A stretch of 64,000 nt of DNA from Liolophura sinensis (GCF_032854445.1 NC_088305.1:22234955-22298954), one strand, 5' to 3'. Counted from the stretch's first letter, positions 22,779-34,760 are shown. Numbers and translations: made by a program. The notes: generated by a model from the letters alone, not told the origin.

Positions 22779-25700
22779 TTATATTTTATGATATAGGCCA
22801 ATGGCCTTCAAATAATTTATGACAACATCGCCAGCGATGCTGTCAAATAAATCATATATAGAGTTGACCGTGTAGAACCTTTGCCGAACATGGGCAAAGT
22901 CTACACAGTCAACCAAAATATGTTTGATGCCGTATTCAGCATCACATCCAACACACTCGGGAGCACTGCTCCCATGTAAGATGAAATTGTGTGTCAGATG
23001 GAATGCCCAATACGACACCTCGTTAAAACTACTTGGTCTCTGCGAGACATTAGACAAGTATAGGCATTGTAGCCAATGACAGGATGAATGGCATGCAGTT
23101 TATTATGGATCTGCAAGTCCCATTCACCCTGCCAAAGGCCACGAATATATTTAAGAATATTTGATTTCACGTCAGTATAAGGGATTTTAACCCGAGATAC
23201 AGGTTTATACAGGGCAGCTTTCGCTTCCCTGTCTACGACTGTGTTTCCATGGATACCAGTGTGACTTGGTATCCAACAGAATATAATATCTTTACCTCTT
23301 TTAATTAGTTTTCGGTGTTTGGCTATTATCTCAGGTAAAAATGGATTTTTAAATTTATTATTCTGAATCGCCGAAAGACAAGACAGCGAGTCGCTACATA
23401 TCACTGCCCTCTGGGCATGCCCAGAAGAAACATATGATAAGGCCAGGAGTATAGCCCTGGCCTCTGCAGAAAAGATGGAAGCTGAAGGGGGCAGACGAAG
23501 AGAAGTGACCCGCTGCTCTAAGACAGCCGCAGCCGCAACCCTGTCCCCATCCTTTGACCCGTCAGTATATATAAATTTATAATCCATATAATCAGCCTTG
23601 ATTTCAGCAAACTTTGCTGAATTATAAGAGGATTTGTATTTGATTTATTATATTTACGTAGATCAAATATTAGTTTAGTTTGTGGGAGAAGCCATGGAGG
23701 AGACTCCGGAAAAGGCACCGGAGCTATATCCTCCAGCTTGATGTTAGCTCCCACAATATGGTCCCGTATGCGAAGACCGAACGAAGGGATCTTGTTAGGA
23801 CATTTAATATATTTGTCTACATACAATGGATTGAAAACACAGTCGTAGGCAGGGTTTGTTGGACGAGCTTTAAGCTTTGTGGCATATTGAAGGCTAAGTT
23901 TAATACGTCGGTTATATAAAGAAGGTTCATTTGCCTCCACGTATAAACTTTCTACTGGTGAGGTTCTAAAAGCACCAAGGCTGAGCCTCATACCTTGATG
24001 ATGGATAGGATCCAACATTTTAATATATGACTTCCTAGCGGAACCGTAAATGATGGATTCATAGTCCAATTTAGGCCTCACCAGAGAACGATATAAATTA
24101 AGTAAAACTCATCGGTCAGCACCCCAATCGGTGCTAGACACGACCTTAATTATATCGAGAGCCTTTGTACATTTAGCTTTAAGCATTTTTATATGAGGTA
24201 TAAAAGATAGCTTACTATCAAATATTATACCTAAAAATTTGGTTTCTCCAACAATTTTAATCTGTTCACCACAAAAATTAAGCTCGGGATCAAGATGAAA
24301 TTTCCGTTTATTACAAAAATGCATACCGACGGTTTTAGACGTTGAAAATCTAAAACCGTTTTCAGTTGCCCATTTCTCGATTTTATTGAGACAAAGCTGC
24401 AACTGACGCTCGATATTATTCATATTCTTAGCTCGGTAGCATATAAGGACATCATCGACGTATAAAGAACCCTCTGTGCCAGATGTTAATGTTTTTGCTA
24501 GGCTATTTATTTTTATGCTGAACAGAGTTGGTGATAGAATACTGCCCTGGGGTACACCCATTTCCTGCTCATAAGAGTCCGAAAGAGTGGACCAAACCCG
24601 TACCTTAAACTGACGACCGGATAAAAATTGTGATATAAATATAGGTAAGCGACCTTTAAGACCCATATCCGTGAGGTCTTTTAAAATACCATATTTCCAT
24701 GTGGTGTCGTAAGCCTTTTCAAGGTCAAAAAATATGGACACCACATGTTCATTATTAACAAAACCATCACGAATAAAAGTTTCAAATCGAACAAGGTGAT
24801 CTAAAGTAGATCGACCTTGACAAAAACCACATTGAATGTTAGATAAAAGCTTGTTAGTTTCAAGAAACCAAACAAGTCTATCATTAATCATCCGTTCCAT
24901 AGTCTTACAGACACAGCTGGTAAGAGCTATGGGACGGTAATTATTTGGATCAGTATGATCCTTACCGGGTTTACGGACCGGGATAATACACGCCTCCCTC
25001 CATGACGGTGGAAAATTACCAGTTATCCAAATATCATTAAGCAAATCCAAGAGAGTCTCCAGTGGTTCAGGTGGTAAATGGTTGAGAAACTTATAATATA
25101 CATTATCGGGGCCACAGGCAGTATCGTGGGCATTTTTTAATGCAGTCTTAAGTTCCTCGATATTAAAAGGACAATTATAATCTTCTAAATTTTTAGAAGA
25201 AAAGGGCAATTTAATTTTCTCCTTCTGGTTTTTAATATGCTGGAATTCTTTGGTATAGTTCTCAGAAGAAGATTTTGTTGAAATTGTTTCAGCTAATTTA
25301 TTGGCTATATCAGATGGAGAGGTTAATATATTATCTCCATCTTTTAAATGCTGAACTTTGGCTTTATTATTTTTGCCCTTAAGTTTCTGAACCATGTTCC
25401 AGGCCTTACGCATGGCTGTTCTTGACGTAATGCTCGAAACAAAGTTCCGCCAACAAGATCGTCTCTTGGACTTGAGTAATCGACGAGCCTTAGCTCTAAA
25501 ATTACGAACCTGGTTTAAATTATTATCAGTAGGACAATGATTAAATCTGCGTTCAGCCTTTTACGGTCCTTTATGGCTTTACGACAGTCATTGTCGTACC
25601 AGGGTTTACTTTTGGATTTGGGATTTGTCGAGGTCTTAAGTATAGTTCTATCGGCAGCTCGTAAAACAAGCTCGTTAAAGTTTAACACAGGGTCATCTGC

Positions 25701-26464
25701 TGCTTTGAGAATCTCTGGAGAGATATCAGCCTCACAAAACATCTCAAAGGCGATCCAGTCTGCTTTATCGAATTTCCATCTAGCTACACGTTCTAAAGAA
25801 TTAGAAGTGATATGTTCTAGGATAATAGGAAAATGGTCACTACCACAAAGATCGTCATGCACCTTCCAAGAAAAATCAAGGAGAAGTGATGGATCTGTGA
25901 TAGTGAGATCGATAGCAGAATAAGTGCCCGGATGTAAATAGGTATTAGAACCATCATTGAAATAACACAGTTCCTCCTTCGATAAGAAGTCTTCGACTAT
26001 CTTGCCCTTATTATTTATGTTATTACTGCCCCATAGGGGGTTATGGGAATTAAAATCTCTCATAATTATAAAAGGTTTTGGAAACTGTTCTATTAAGTTA
26101 TGTAACTTTAATGCTGACAAAGAAATGTTCGGGGGAATATAACTGAACACATTGTGATTGTTTCAGATAATGAAACACGAACGGCCACAGCCTGAAGCTC
26201 TGTATCCAGAGCAACAGGGCTGTGGATAATATTGTTATTGATGAAGATAGAAGAGCCGCCTGCAGCTCGCTCTTCTTCATTTGAGTAAGTACTGTATAAG
26301 GAAAAATTTTTAAGGGTTATTTTATCATTGTCAGATGTCTTCAGGTGAGTTTCCTGAAGACACAGGGCTATAGGATTTAATGATTGAACAAGCTGTGTTA
26401 TTTCAATAAAATTAACCTTAAGACCTCGACAATTCCACTGTATAATTTTGTCATATATCGCCAT
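22779..26464 (-). pseudogene. I/Nimb-like ORF2, broken in several places
   Basis: The order is endonuclease, RT (PRPIALTSC region, FFDLEKAYDTTW, GVPQGSILSP, SLYVDD), RNase H (IYTDGSKDGDR, CSDSLSCLSAI, IPSHTGIHGN, DREAK) and C-terminal CVGCDAEYGIKHILVDC. Open pieces are 26108-26464, 25515-26150, 24109-25413, 23518-24081, 22994-23587 and 22779-23057. Visible damage includes a TCA to TGA stop after GADR near 24109, single-base frame shifts near 26140, 25520, 23610 and 23000, and substitutions of usually fixed residues (GDFN to RDFN; GFRQGRST to GFCQGRST). The start ATG overlaps the ORF1 stop as TAATG at 26462-26466. Confidence 0.85.
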
Positions 26465-27834
26465 TATGGAGGAAGACGTATTGGGGATTTCTCTTTATGT
26501 TTGGACCGTGGACGACCCTTCCTGGGAGATCGGCTGTTAGATCTCCCTGGTGCGGGTGATGTATCCATCACATCCACATCCGAAGTTGAAGGACCAACGT
26601 CCTCCAACGATGCAAACTTATTAAAAGTTTGGACAGGGTCCCTAGTGGCCTTAGAGGGATGCTCTGTTGGGCCAGTAGGTTTATTAGTTTTATTGTTATT
26701 ATTTGGAGGTCCATTTTGGGACATATTTTTGTTTCTACGTTGATTAAGTTTGGGGTTATCGGGTCGGTCAGTATTATTCGCTGGTTCTATTTGTTGTATT
26801 AAGGTAGTTTGTGTTGAGGAAGTATTGAAAGCAGGTCGAACAGTAGGTTCAACAGAAACAGGAGAAGGTTTCTGGTTTGCAGTGGACCAAGTCATTGAGC
26901 TTTGAGTAGCAACAGATGCTACTCGGTTAACCGCATTGGCAAATGAAGTCTGCAGTGAAGTATTAGGAGGCGAGACTAGTTTTCGGGCCTCCTGATACGA
27001 TATATTGTTTTTAGTTTTTAAAGTGATTATTTGCTTTTCTTTTACGAAAAGTGGACAGTCCCTAGAGGAGGCCATGTGATCTCCACTGCAGTTGCAACAC
27101 TTAACTGTGTTGCTGCAGTCGAAACCCTCATGACCTTCACTGCCACATCGAAAACAAACAAGTTTGTTTTTACATTGGCCCTTGCCATGACCAAATTTTT
27201 GGCACGTAAAACAACGTGTTGGGTTAGGGATGTATAAGTCTACACTAACTCTATACGGGCCAATGTAGATGTATGATGGAATAGAAGTACGATTAAAAGT
27301 TAACAGGTATGTATTTAGTTTCAGGATATTACCAGATTTCTTCATAGTGAAGCGCTTTACTCTGGTAACACCTTGCGACTTCAGTTCACTGCAGATTTCC
27401 TCTTCTGAAAGTTCCAAAATATCTTGATCCCGGTTACGAATTATTCTTTGACAGCTGTTCAGGGAATTGCGAGGGGATGTAAACACAGGTATGTCCGAAA
27501 TTTTTTTTAACGATAGTAAATTGATGGATTGTTGTTGGCGGAGACATTCAATGAGAATGTCTCCGGACCTTAGCTTTTTCACATTTTTCAAGGTTCCAGC
27601 GAGTCCCTGGAGAGCCCTTTGCAAAAGAAAGGGATGGATTTTGGAGGCCGGCTTCTGTACATTCTTAGTTGAAAGAACAATAAAAGCCGGCCAACTGTCC
27701 GACACATTACATTTATCAAGCAAGTCCGACAAAACCTCCAACTTCCTTATTTTGTCGGTACTCGAAGTTATTCCAGCAGACGATCTATTGGAAACGTTTT
27801 GCGACAAATTTAAAGAAGACATAATATATATCAA
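26464..27834 (-). CDS. I/Nimb-like ORF1, zinc-knuckle RNA-binding protein, type I
   Basis: 456 codons, open throughout. Residues about 40-200 form the conserved N-terminal domain (WPAFIVLSTKN...KIHPFLLQRALQG, later SGDILIECLRQQQ). Three knuckles follow: CFTCQKFGHGKGQC, CFRCGSEGHEGFDC and CCNCSGDHMASSRDC. Then come KEKQIITLKTKNNISYQEARKLV, a Ser/Thr/Asn-rich linker and a basic tail ending SPIRLPP. It probably binds the element RNA. The start was chosen at the ATG following the leader, matching the copies at 51863 and 62735. Confidence 0.85.
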   Translation of the reverse strand: MIYIMSSLNLSQNVSNRSSAGITSSTDKIRKLEVLSDLLDKCNVSDSWPAFIVLSTKNVQKPASKIHPFLLQRALQGLAGTLKNVKKLRSGDILIECLRQQQSINLLSLKKISDIPVFTSPRNSLNSCQRIIRNRDQDILELSEEEICSELKSQGVTRVKRFTMKKSGNILKLNTYLLTFNRTSIPSYIYIGPYRVSVDLYIPNPTRCFTCQKFGHGKGQCKNKLVCFRCGSEGHEGFDCSNTVKCCNCSGDHMASSRDCPLFVKEKQIITLKTKNNISYQEARKLVSPPNTSLQTSFANAVNRVASVATQSSMTWSTANQKPSPVSVEPTVRPAFNTSSTQTTLIQQIEPANNTDRPDNPKLNQRRNKNMSQNGPPNNNNKTNKPTGPTEHPSKATRDPVQTFNKFASLEDVGPSTSDVDVMDTSPAPGRSNSRSPRKGRPRSKHKEKSPIRLPP

Positions 27835-28400
27835 AAAGATTCACCCCATGTGTTCCCCACCCACCACGGAGTGCCAACAAGGGCGATGTCTGAACCTGGG
27901 GATACCCAGCAGGACACACACCAAGGACTCCACATGAGGTATACTCGAATAGATGGCCCTAATGAGCAAACCCCATTAAGTAAATAAGGTCACACATCAG
28001 ACACATACTACTCGATTGACCCATGAGCCACCGCCTCAAAACTTTTATTGAGAAATGTTTTAGGACCAAACAGAGGCAAGACGTGACCAAGCCGATTGAT
28101 CAGACTGTGTACATCCGACCTCCCGTCTCTCTCCAAGTAAGAGCCAAAGTGACGTGTTGGGTGTGAGGATCTCGGAAGACCAACACGCCCTCAGCCACCA
28201 GGATCCCGTCCTCGTAGATTACGGGTCGCAACCCACGGCAAACAGGTCGCTCCCCGGTTGCCTCTCACACAACTGGGAAGATGTGAGCCTATTATATTCA
28301 CCGGGCTCACACAGGAGAGCTCTAGGTTAGTCGACTTTTACGACAAGCTTGCGTAGAGGGCTGAGGTCCTATTCTTATCACCCCGGAAACCCCACGGTGG
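27835..28400 (-). promoter_or_regulatory. 5' leader of the I/Nimb-like LINE
   Basis: Begins near 28400 (CCGTGGGGTTTCCGGGG) and contains the TGTCGTAAAAGTCGACTAAC block and later hairpins seen in the other copies. In the CCCGGTTG stem this copy has an A (CCCAGTTG), an unpaired change. LINE leaders usually hold the internal Pol II promoter; that role is inferred. Confidence 0.65.
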
Positions 28401-29089
28401 GTCTGGCGGAGATTCTCCAGGGATAAATTCTCCATTTTTTTCCTGTGTCACGTGGTTCGGCCGCCATATTGATTTTTGTGTAAAACCTTTAAAATTCTTC
28501 TTCTCAAGAACCACTGAACCGATTGTTTTCAAATTTGACATGCAGCTAGAAGGTCACGAGTTACAAAAAGTTTGCAAAAATGGTTGACTTCTGGTCAAAA
28601 CTCTGGAAGCTCGCCATTGGTCGTGTTGTGACGTCACAAAAAGGTCTGAAATTTCAATTTTTCTCAACGTATTCTGGTGTATTTTGAGCTGCTGATTCCG
28701 AATCTGCTTATTTTTTGCATATCTGTGTAACTTCTTGAGATATAAGCAGAAAAACTAAAAAAATACGTAATTTTAATGAACTGTAACTTGAGAACTATGG
28801 GATCTAGAAATGTGCAACTTGCACCAAAGTGTAGCCCAAGACATGCTCTTTGGAGCATTTGTCAACGGATTTGAGCTCCGATCAATACCACAACACCTTT
28901 TTTGTTTAGAAAAAGATGGGAATCCTATTGCTTTAACACGGAGTTAGATGGGAACTGGAGTGGGTTTATAGTATTTGACCTGATGCTTTCGGCTACACTG
29001 TCCGTAGTCTCCCGAAACGCTTGTAGGATGATATTCAGCTATACAGTACTCTATTAGATGGCGTAGAATTCTAACTACAACAGCAAAAA
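28401..29089. other. Non-coding, unclassified repeat-like sequence
   Basis: No gene is visible. The stretch 28430-28880 (CACGTGGTTCGGCCGCC, TGACATGCAGCTAGAAGG, TGTGACGTCACAAAAAGG) has the look of an old dispersed repeat, but no ends or duplications can be placed. Confidence 0.4.
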
Positions 29090-29285
29090 AGTTAGCTTTG
29101 TTTGGGGCAGACCTTGTATTCTTTACTATACGCTAGCCGGGCCAGGGTCATTGACAGATATCGACATGTGCCGTGGTCCAGGTGTTGACTTTCTGACAAC
29201 AGCCGAGCTATCAGTAGAGCAGGGAGCCTGTGCGTGGCAGGTACAAACCTGCTGTTACACGGACCGTGTTTTTGCATTATTTGTC
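29090..29285 (+). repeat. Old SINE-like repeat with tRNA-like segment, copy 1
   Basis: Shares an order of blocks with 30347-30545: agctttgttt, ttgacagatatcgacatgt, ctttctgacaac, then gccgagctatcagtagagcag. That last block resembles a tRNA A-box region, and ggtacaaacctgctgtta lies where a B box would be. Flanking duplications are not recognisable, which suggests age. Confidence 0.5.
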
Positions 29286-30346
29286 ACATAAAGCGGGCCA
29301 AGTCTGCCGAGAAATGGCGGTTTTTCACTGGACATAGCGTAGCATCATCAAGCTCGCGAATCTATTCGCGGGAATGCGAATGACCGGCCAACTGCCTTAG
29401 TGACAAACAGTGTAAGGTCGCATGGAAACTTTGAAAGCCGTGTATCTGGTTATGTGGTAATTTTCGACCAATAACTTATGCTGTGACATGAAAGATATAA
29501 GGGTAAAGAAAAGGCATGTGTAAATTTGAAGTGACAATTGCGACTGACTTGGGGACTTAGTGAGATATATATTAGTGTGGATGATAGGAGAGATGATGGC
29601 GGAATTTTCTCCGACTTGACCTAATTACACAAGGATTTAAACGCTGTCTCCCGGCTGTGTGGTGTGACGCAGATGTGCCTGGGACAGTCGAGCGGCGAAG
29701 ATGATCGACGTCAAAAAATGAACATCAGGCAGATCGCGCTGGGTTTGCTTTTTTTTTTCTTCTTCTTCTTTCTTTCTTTTCTCTTACCGCTGACGCCTGT
29801 CAGTCATGTCAGAGTTCGATCCCAGCTTAGCCAATTTGTCAGGCGATGAAAATGTTGTGAATTTCAAGGTTTTAAGTAGGCTGCTAGGCGTAGTTCGATG
29901 TTCTGATGACGAGTCTGGTGTTTTTTTCTTTCTCTGACGCACGGTTTTGTAGACAGTTGCGGAGCTGAAAATGATTGAGTGCAAACGGCTATATGTGTAC
30001 TGTAGGCGTCCGGAAAATCATTGAAGTGTGTCAATAAATGTGGGAGTTGCAGTGCTTGACAAATTGTCCAAGGGGCGATTTGCTATAATTGGCACTTTGA
30101 CGTTTCCATGTTATATGATGCATTTTAAATGCATTTGCGACTAGGATGAACTCACGAACATTGTAAGCATGCTGCCCGACGTAGTTTGACCTCTTGATCA
30201 TGAATCTGGGCTTATTTCTTTCCAGCGACGTATGGTAGTGTAATACAATGTAAGAGTATGTCTCATATATATTTTCTCGTAATTGTCTGTTTTGCACTGC
30301 AGTAGCGATTGGCTCAACCAGTGTATCTCGTGTATGTATCTCCAAA
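29286..30346. other. Non-coding stretch with a pyrimidine tract
   Basis: No supported gene. A T-rich/CTT tract lies at about 29749-29781. The short open frames here have no recognisable features. Confidence 0.5.
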
Positions 30347-30545
30347 AGTTAGCTTTGTTTTGTGCAGATATTGTCCTCTTTACTTTACGTTAACCAGGCC
30401 ACGGTGATTGACAGACATCGACATGTAGGCTTTCTGACAACGGCCGAGCTATCGGTAGAGGAGTCAGTGTGTGCATGGCAGGTCTTGGATTCAGACGTGC
30501 AAGTATAACCTTGATGTTATACGGTCTGTGTATTATTGGATCGGC
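30347..30545 (+). repeat. Old SINE-like repeat with tRNA-like segment, copy 2
   Basis: Aligns with 29090-29285 through agctttgtttt, tgacagacatcgacatgt, ctttctgacaac, ggccgagctatcggtagagg and tataaccttgatgttatacgg. A third, more diverged copy appears at about 49605-49750. Confidence 0.5.
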
Positions 30546-30639
30546 AGGGCGAATGCCGTCACTGAAATAACATACCGAAGACACCAGACACCTCAGGCAG
30601 CCATATTATATGTCATATTATAAACTGACATCGGGCTGA

Positions 30640-30773
30640 CGAGCCCTGTCTCCCTGCTCGGAAACCTCAGCGCTGGGCGCCATTCGAGCCAGAAACAAGT
30701 ACCATTTTAATGCCTTTGGTATCTCTCGACCTCGAGGCGTACATTCTAACCAATAGACCACCGAGGCGGTCCA
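30640..30773 (-). repeat. tRNA-derived SINE, minus strand, lacking a B box
   Basis: On the minus strand it starts GACCGCCTCGGTGGTCTATT with GGTTAGAATGTACGCCTCGA as a tRNA head. It then runs ATACCAAAGGCATTAAAATG, GTACTTGTTTCTGGC and GGCGCCCAGCGCTGAGG, which matches a SINE body I recall from bivalves and gastropods. The usual B-box segment between CGAGAG and ATACC is missing, apparently deleted. Confidence 0.6.
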
Positions 30774-31890
30774 TATATGTTTGATAATGTGGGCACAAAT
30801 TGAAAGTACATGTATTGTTTGTACACACTTTAATTAACCTACCTGCATAAGCCTCTATTACTGTGCTGTATAGAAATCGAAATATTTTCCAGTATATATG
30901 TGTGTGTTAATGCTAGTGAAGAAAGTAAACTGTTTAATTGATGGGGACTATTGAAAATATACAGCAAATGAATAACACCAAAGGGAAAAGTACATTTTCT
31001 TTAGTCAGGTACAGTTACATATATATCAGAACTAGTGACGAAAAGGGGGGACCTGTGAACGGTTAGAAAATCGACAGAATTGGAATAGATAAATGACCAT
31101 TCGAAAATTTGAGACGACCCCGTAAGTGAAGCCGCATTTGACTCGCTCAGCTGGAAAGCCAGGCATGCATGTCCGCAAAACTGCACACTTTCCATGGTCG
31201 AACATTCCTTAGGAGACACAATCACTGATCAAATATTCTGTCCTTTGGAACTACTTTGACAAAACACAATGTAACATATACCAAGTGAAAATTTCAGATT
31301 CCGATTCAGAGTTAAACATCGTTTGGCCGTTCAAACTCCCATCGGCCTCGCCGGTCAGCTGGCTGTACCAGTAGTACATATACAAGCTAAATGAAACTGA
31401 CGCTTACTGAGGCTCGATGGAAAAGAACTCTTCACAGTAAATGGGTTCCTACGTGGAGACTGGAGAGAGGTCGGACGTGTTGTTTGGTCGCTCAGTCTGT
31501 CTCAGTTAAATTTCAGCTGAAATTTAGGGAATTTATCGTTGCTTTTGCAATCAACAGTTGCACCGAGTTGCGAGGATTAGTCTCGTATACTTTTCGTTGT
31601 AGAATTTCTTATTTTTCACCAGTTAATAGACATTTTTGTCTTAGATTCGTGTGGCTGTTTGGCCGGCCAGCGTGGCTTGGCTCAGACACCAGTTGTCGTG
31701 TGTCCTGTGTTACAGCGACTATACGGGTTAAGGCATAGGACAGCGAACGAGGTCAGCCTGCCCGGTCGAGGTTTATTCAATCCCGGGCTAGCAGACAAAG
31801 AAAAGCATTTAAACTGCTTGTTGTAGGTTCGTGCATCCTTGCACGAAGTTTAGTTGTTCTCTGGGCTAGTGGGTGAGGGGGGTTGTAAAT
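30774..31890. other. Non-coding, nothing recognised
   Basis: AT-rich sequence to about 31300, then more GC-balanced. The open frame at 31391-31738 shows no domain or conserved motif and I do not call it a gene. Confidence 0.5.
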
Positions 31891-32157
31891 AGAGTTAGTC
31901 CCTGGCTGGCCGTGGAACTAGCCTTTGTGCTCTCAGCTTTTGTTTAGTGGTCACCCAGTCTGAAGGTGGTGTGACATTACGTTCTGTCGCTCTTAGAGGC
32001 AGGACGTATTCACAAGCCTCTCTGTAAATAGCCTGTACATAGTTTAGTGCATTTCCACTTTGTAATATCGTACCTATTTTGCACTCAGCATCCACACTGT
32101 TCCAAAGGCATAGTTGTGGTCCTCTCTTTAGGGTAGTAGTTCTCGCCCTGTCCCACA

Positions 32158-33624
32158 ATGTTGTGGGCAGGGCGAGTAAATAGACCCTTAAGCCTTAAGC
32201 TTGTAACACAGGGAGGTGTACAACCGGTTGAAGTATACAATCGGCTAAAGGAGTTAGTGGGGAGTGGGCCTAATGTCCTAAAGGGACTAATCAATGTCTC
32301 TAGAGATGTCTGGAATATTACAGTGGCTACGCAAACTGTGAAGGAACAGCTGTTGACTAGCGGCTTCTCATTCAACGGGGTAGATTGTCCAGTATATGAT
32401 GTGGAGGAGCAAAGGCTCCTGGTTAGATCTCGATGTCCGATCGAGGTGCCCGATGACACTATTCGAGGTTTGATGTCTCGGTATGGCGCGGTCCATCACG
32501 TCAGCCGGGAACATTACCTTTTTGATAGGTCACTTGAGAATGGTATGTGCCGTATTTACATGAGTGGTGTGACCGAGATCATTCCACAATCAATTTCGGT
32601 TGGGAATTTTAGAATTCCTTTGTGGTACAGAGGTCAGGTCCGTGCCTGTCACATCTGTGATAGCGCAGAACATTTCAAGGCCGACTGTCCTTTAAAGGAT
32701 AAATGCCTCAAGTGTAAACAGGTAGGCCACTTTCAAAAGGACTGCCCGTTGAACGATGAAAATGACAATGGCGATAATGACGATAACGATTGCAATGATA
32801 AAGATAGTAATGTTTATGAAGTTGAAGGTGACAAAGATGAGAATGAAGGTCGAGGAGATGATGATGGTAATTATAGTGAGGGACATGGGAATGATATGGA
32901 AATTGGGCTTTCTGGCGAGTCTGTTCCTTCCAGTCAACAAAATAAAGGGACTTTGGATAACTCTGCTGCTGACAACGAGGAAGCTGGGGAGTGGCAAGTT
33001 GTCACTAACTCAATGTCCTCCAGCAAAAAAATTCCATATAAGCGCATTGATGCTACAAATAAGGTCAGGAGGTTAAGCGAATCGCGAGTAGTAGGTGGGC
33101 CCCAGAGCCTTTGCGAGGCATCTCAGACGTCAAATAGCCCGGAGTGGGTTGTCGGTATGAGTCAAATCTCGAATTCCTCCTCAGCCCCTAGATCGTCAGA
33201 ACTTTCGAATACTACGCCATCATGCATTAAGAAGACGCAATCCAGTGGCGTGACGCCCTCCAAAGGTGCACTTGGTAAGAGCCCGTCCTTATGGGGTAGC
33301 ACGCTCAGCCTTGACCCGTCTACAATGTCACAGTTAGACACTAGAGATATAGCAGATTGCCTTGATCCTCAGGGAGGCTCTCAGCAGGGTGTAATACACA
33401 ATAGAATGGCATTGAAAACCGATTTGCAGGCGGTGGCGGTGCGTGTCACACTGGGTATAGTATTAACAATCTGTTCAATTTATATACCACCTTCTACTCT
33501 TCACCAACAAGAGCTGCAAAATTTATATGATCAATTACCTAAACCGTGTCTTCTTTTGCCCATAGTGTTCTCTGGGGTGACTCTAAACGTAACCAGACGT
33601 AACGTTGGAGGATTTTATATCTAA
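32158..33624 (+). CDS. Second Tx1-like ORF1 fused in frame to an I/Nimb endonuclease fragment
   Basis: Residues 1 to about 410 are a LINE ORF1. An RRM-like region (about 60-150, with VPDDTIRGLMSRYGAV) aligns with the DDTI...YG part of the ORF1 at 1825-3087. Two knuckles, CHICDSAEHFKADC and CLKCKQVGHFQKDC, follow, then an acidic Asp/Asn/Glu run and a Ser-rich tail. From about 33385 the frame enters I/Nimb ORF2 (VIHNRMALKTDLQAVAVRV matches the endonuclease near residue 78). It stops at 33624 after a frame break. So this is one open frame over two element types, made by insertion or recombination; it need not be expressed. The region 31890-32157 is probably its leader. Confidence 0.65.
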   Translation: MLWAGRVNRPLSLKLVTQGGVQPVEVYNRLKELVGSGPNVLKGLINVSRDVWNITVATQTVKEQLLTSGFSFNGVDCPVYDVEEQRLLVRSRCPIEVPDDTIRGLMSRYGAVHHVSREHYLFDRSLENGMCRIYMSGVTEIIPQSISVGNFRIPLWYRGQVRACHICDSAEHFKADCPLKDKCLKCKQVGHFQKDCPLNDENDNGDNDDNDCNDKDSNVYEVEGDKDENEGRGDDDGNYSEGHGNDMEIGLSGESVPSSQQNKGTLDNSAADNEEAGEWQVVTNSMSSSKKIPYKRIDATNKVRRLSESRVVGGPQSLCEASQTSNSPEWVVGMSQISNSSSAPRSSELSNTTPSCIKKTQSSGVTPSKGALGKSPSLWGSTLSLDPSTMSQLDTRDIADCLDPQGGSQQGVIHNRMALKTDLQAVAVRVTLGIVLTICSIYIPPSTLHQQELQNLYDQLPKPCLLLPIVFSGVTLNVTRRNVGGFYI

Positions 33625-34760
33625 TAACTCTCTATGCGTCTTAAATGATGGCACACATACTTACCTTCATCCTTCGGTCCTTGATTTAGCTCTGGCTAAT
33701 GCAGGGCTAAGATCGGAATTCAGCTGGAGCGTCCATGATGATCTGCGGAAGCGACCACTTCCCCACCATACTTACCCTTGAGGAGCCGGTATCTTCCTCC
33801 CTTCCACGCTTTAATTATGATAAAGCAGACTGGCCCCGCTTTGCTGTTCTGTGTGGTGAAACACTTACTAGCGACCTTTTCTTGATGCAGTTGATCCTAT
33901 CCAGTTATTCTCGGATCAGCTAATGGATGTAGCCTCCAAATGTATCCCGAAATCTTGTGCGGTTCCCCGTATTAAGAAACCGTGGTTCACGGAGGACTGT
34001 AAACGAGCTAGGCGTTTCAGGAAACGTGCTGAGCGCGTGTACCGATGTAGACCATCTCCCGGTAATTTAGACGATGTTAGGCGTACTCGAGCTAAAGCCC
34101 GTAGGACTGTCAAACAGTCCAAACGTGACTCTTGGAAACGTTATGTTTCTAAGATTAATCATCGTACCCCTATGTAAAAAGTCTGGAATATGATCCAACG
34201 TATCAAAGGCAAGGGATCCAATGTCACTGTCAATCATCTTAAAGATGGGAAAAATTCTTTGACAGAAAAGCTTGACATAGCCAATAGGTTGGGAGCTTCT
34301 TTTGCGCACCATTCGTCTTCAGATAATTACTTGCCTCAGTTCCAGCGTAACAAAGAACTGACCGAGGCAAGTCCTCTTGATTTTACATCCTCAAATGAAG
34401 AATCCTACAATGCTCCATTTTCTCTACATGAACTATCCGCATCCCTTAGCAAGGCCCATGACTCAACTCCAGGGCCGGATGATATCCACTATCAGCTTTT
34501 ACGACACCTTCCAGAATCTTCCTTGAGGGTGCTTCTTGGAATTTTTAATACCATTTGGATTTGCCTCATGGCAAAACGGTATTATTGTCGCCATCCCAAA
34601 GCCCGGAAAGGATTCTACCGATCCAAATAACTATCGGCCTATTTCCTTAACCAGTTGTGTATGCAAGACTTTGCAGAGGATGATTAACGATCGCTTGGTT
34701 TGGTTTTTGGAGACTAATTAGTTGATAAGCGACATTCAATGTGGATTTCAAAAGAATCGC
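33385..34760 (+). pseudogene. Diverged, 5'-truncated I/Nimb-like ORF2
   Basis: The fragment starts inside the endonuclease and covers GSDHFPTI, the PWFTEDCKRARRFRKRAE linker, AHDSTPGPDDIHYQLLRHLP, and the early RT (PGKDSTDPNNYRPISLTSC; IQCGF) before being cut at 34760 by the 5' end of the next LINE. It is clearly more diverged from the other copies than they are from each other, so it represents an older or separate subfamily. Several frame shifts and a TAG (ETN then stop, 34719) break it. Confidence 0.75.

Larger units (their letters stand above)
22511..28400 (-). mobile_element. I/Nimb-like LINE with RNase H, full-length but decayed
   Basis: A near-complete minus-strand element: 5' leader 28400-27835, ORF1 27834-26464, ORF2 26464 to about 22780, 3' UTR, and an (ATTC)n-type tail at 22511-22530. 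RT plus RNase H plus C-terminal CCHC in ORF2, with a CCHC ORF1, is the layout of the I superfamily (I, Nimb and relatives). It abuts Tx1-like copy 3 at 22510. Beyond 28400 the sequence is unrelated to that copy, and I see no target-site duplication. Confidence 0.85.

Noticed and set aside
31391-31738. 115-codon plus-strand frame
   Set aside because: No motif, low-complexity composition, and no adjoining splice-compatible exon found.
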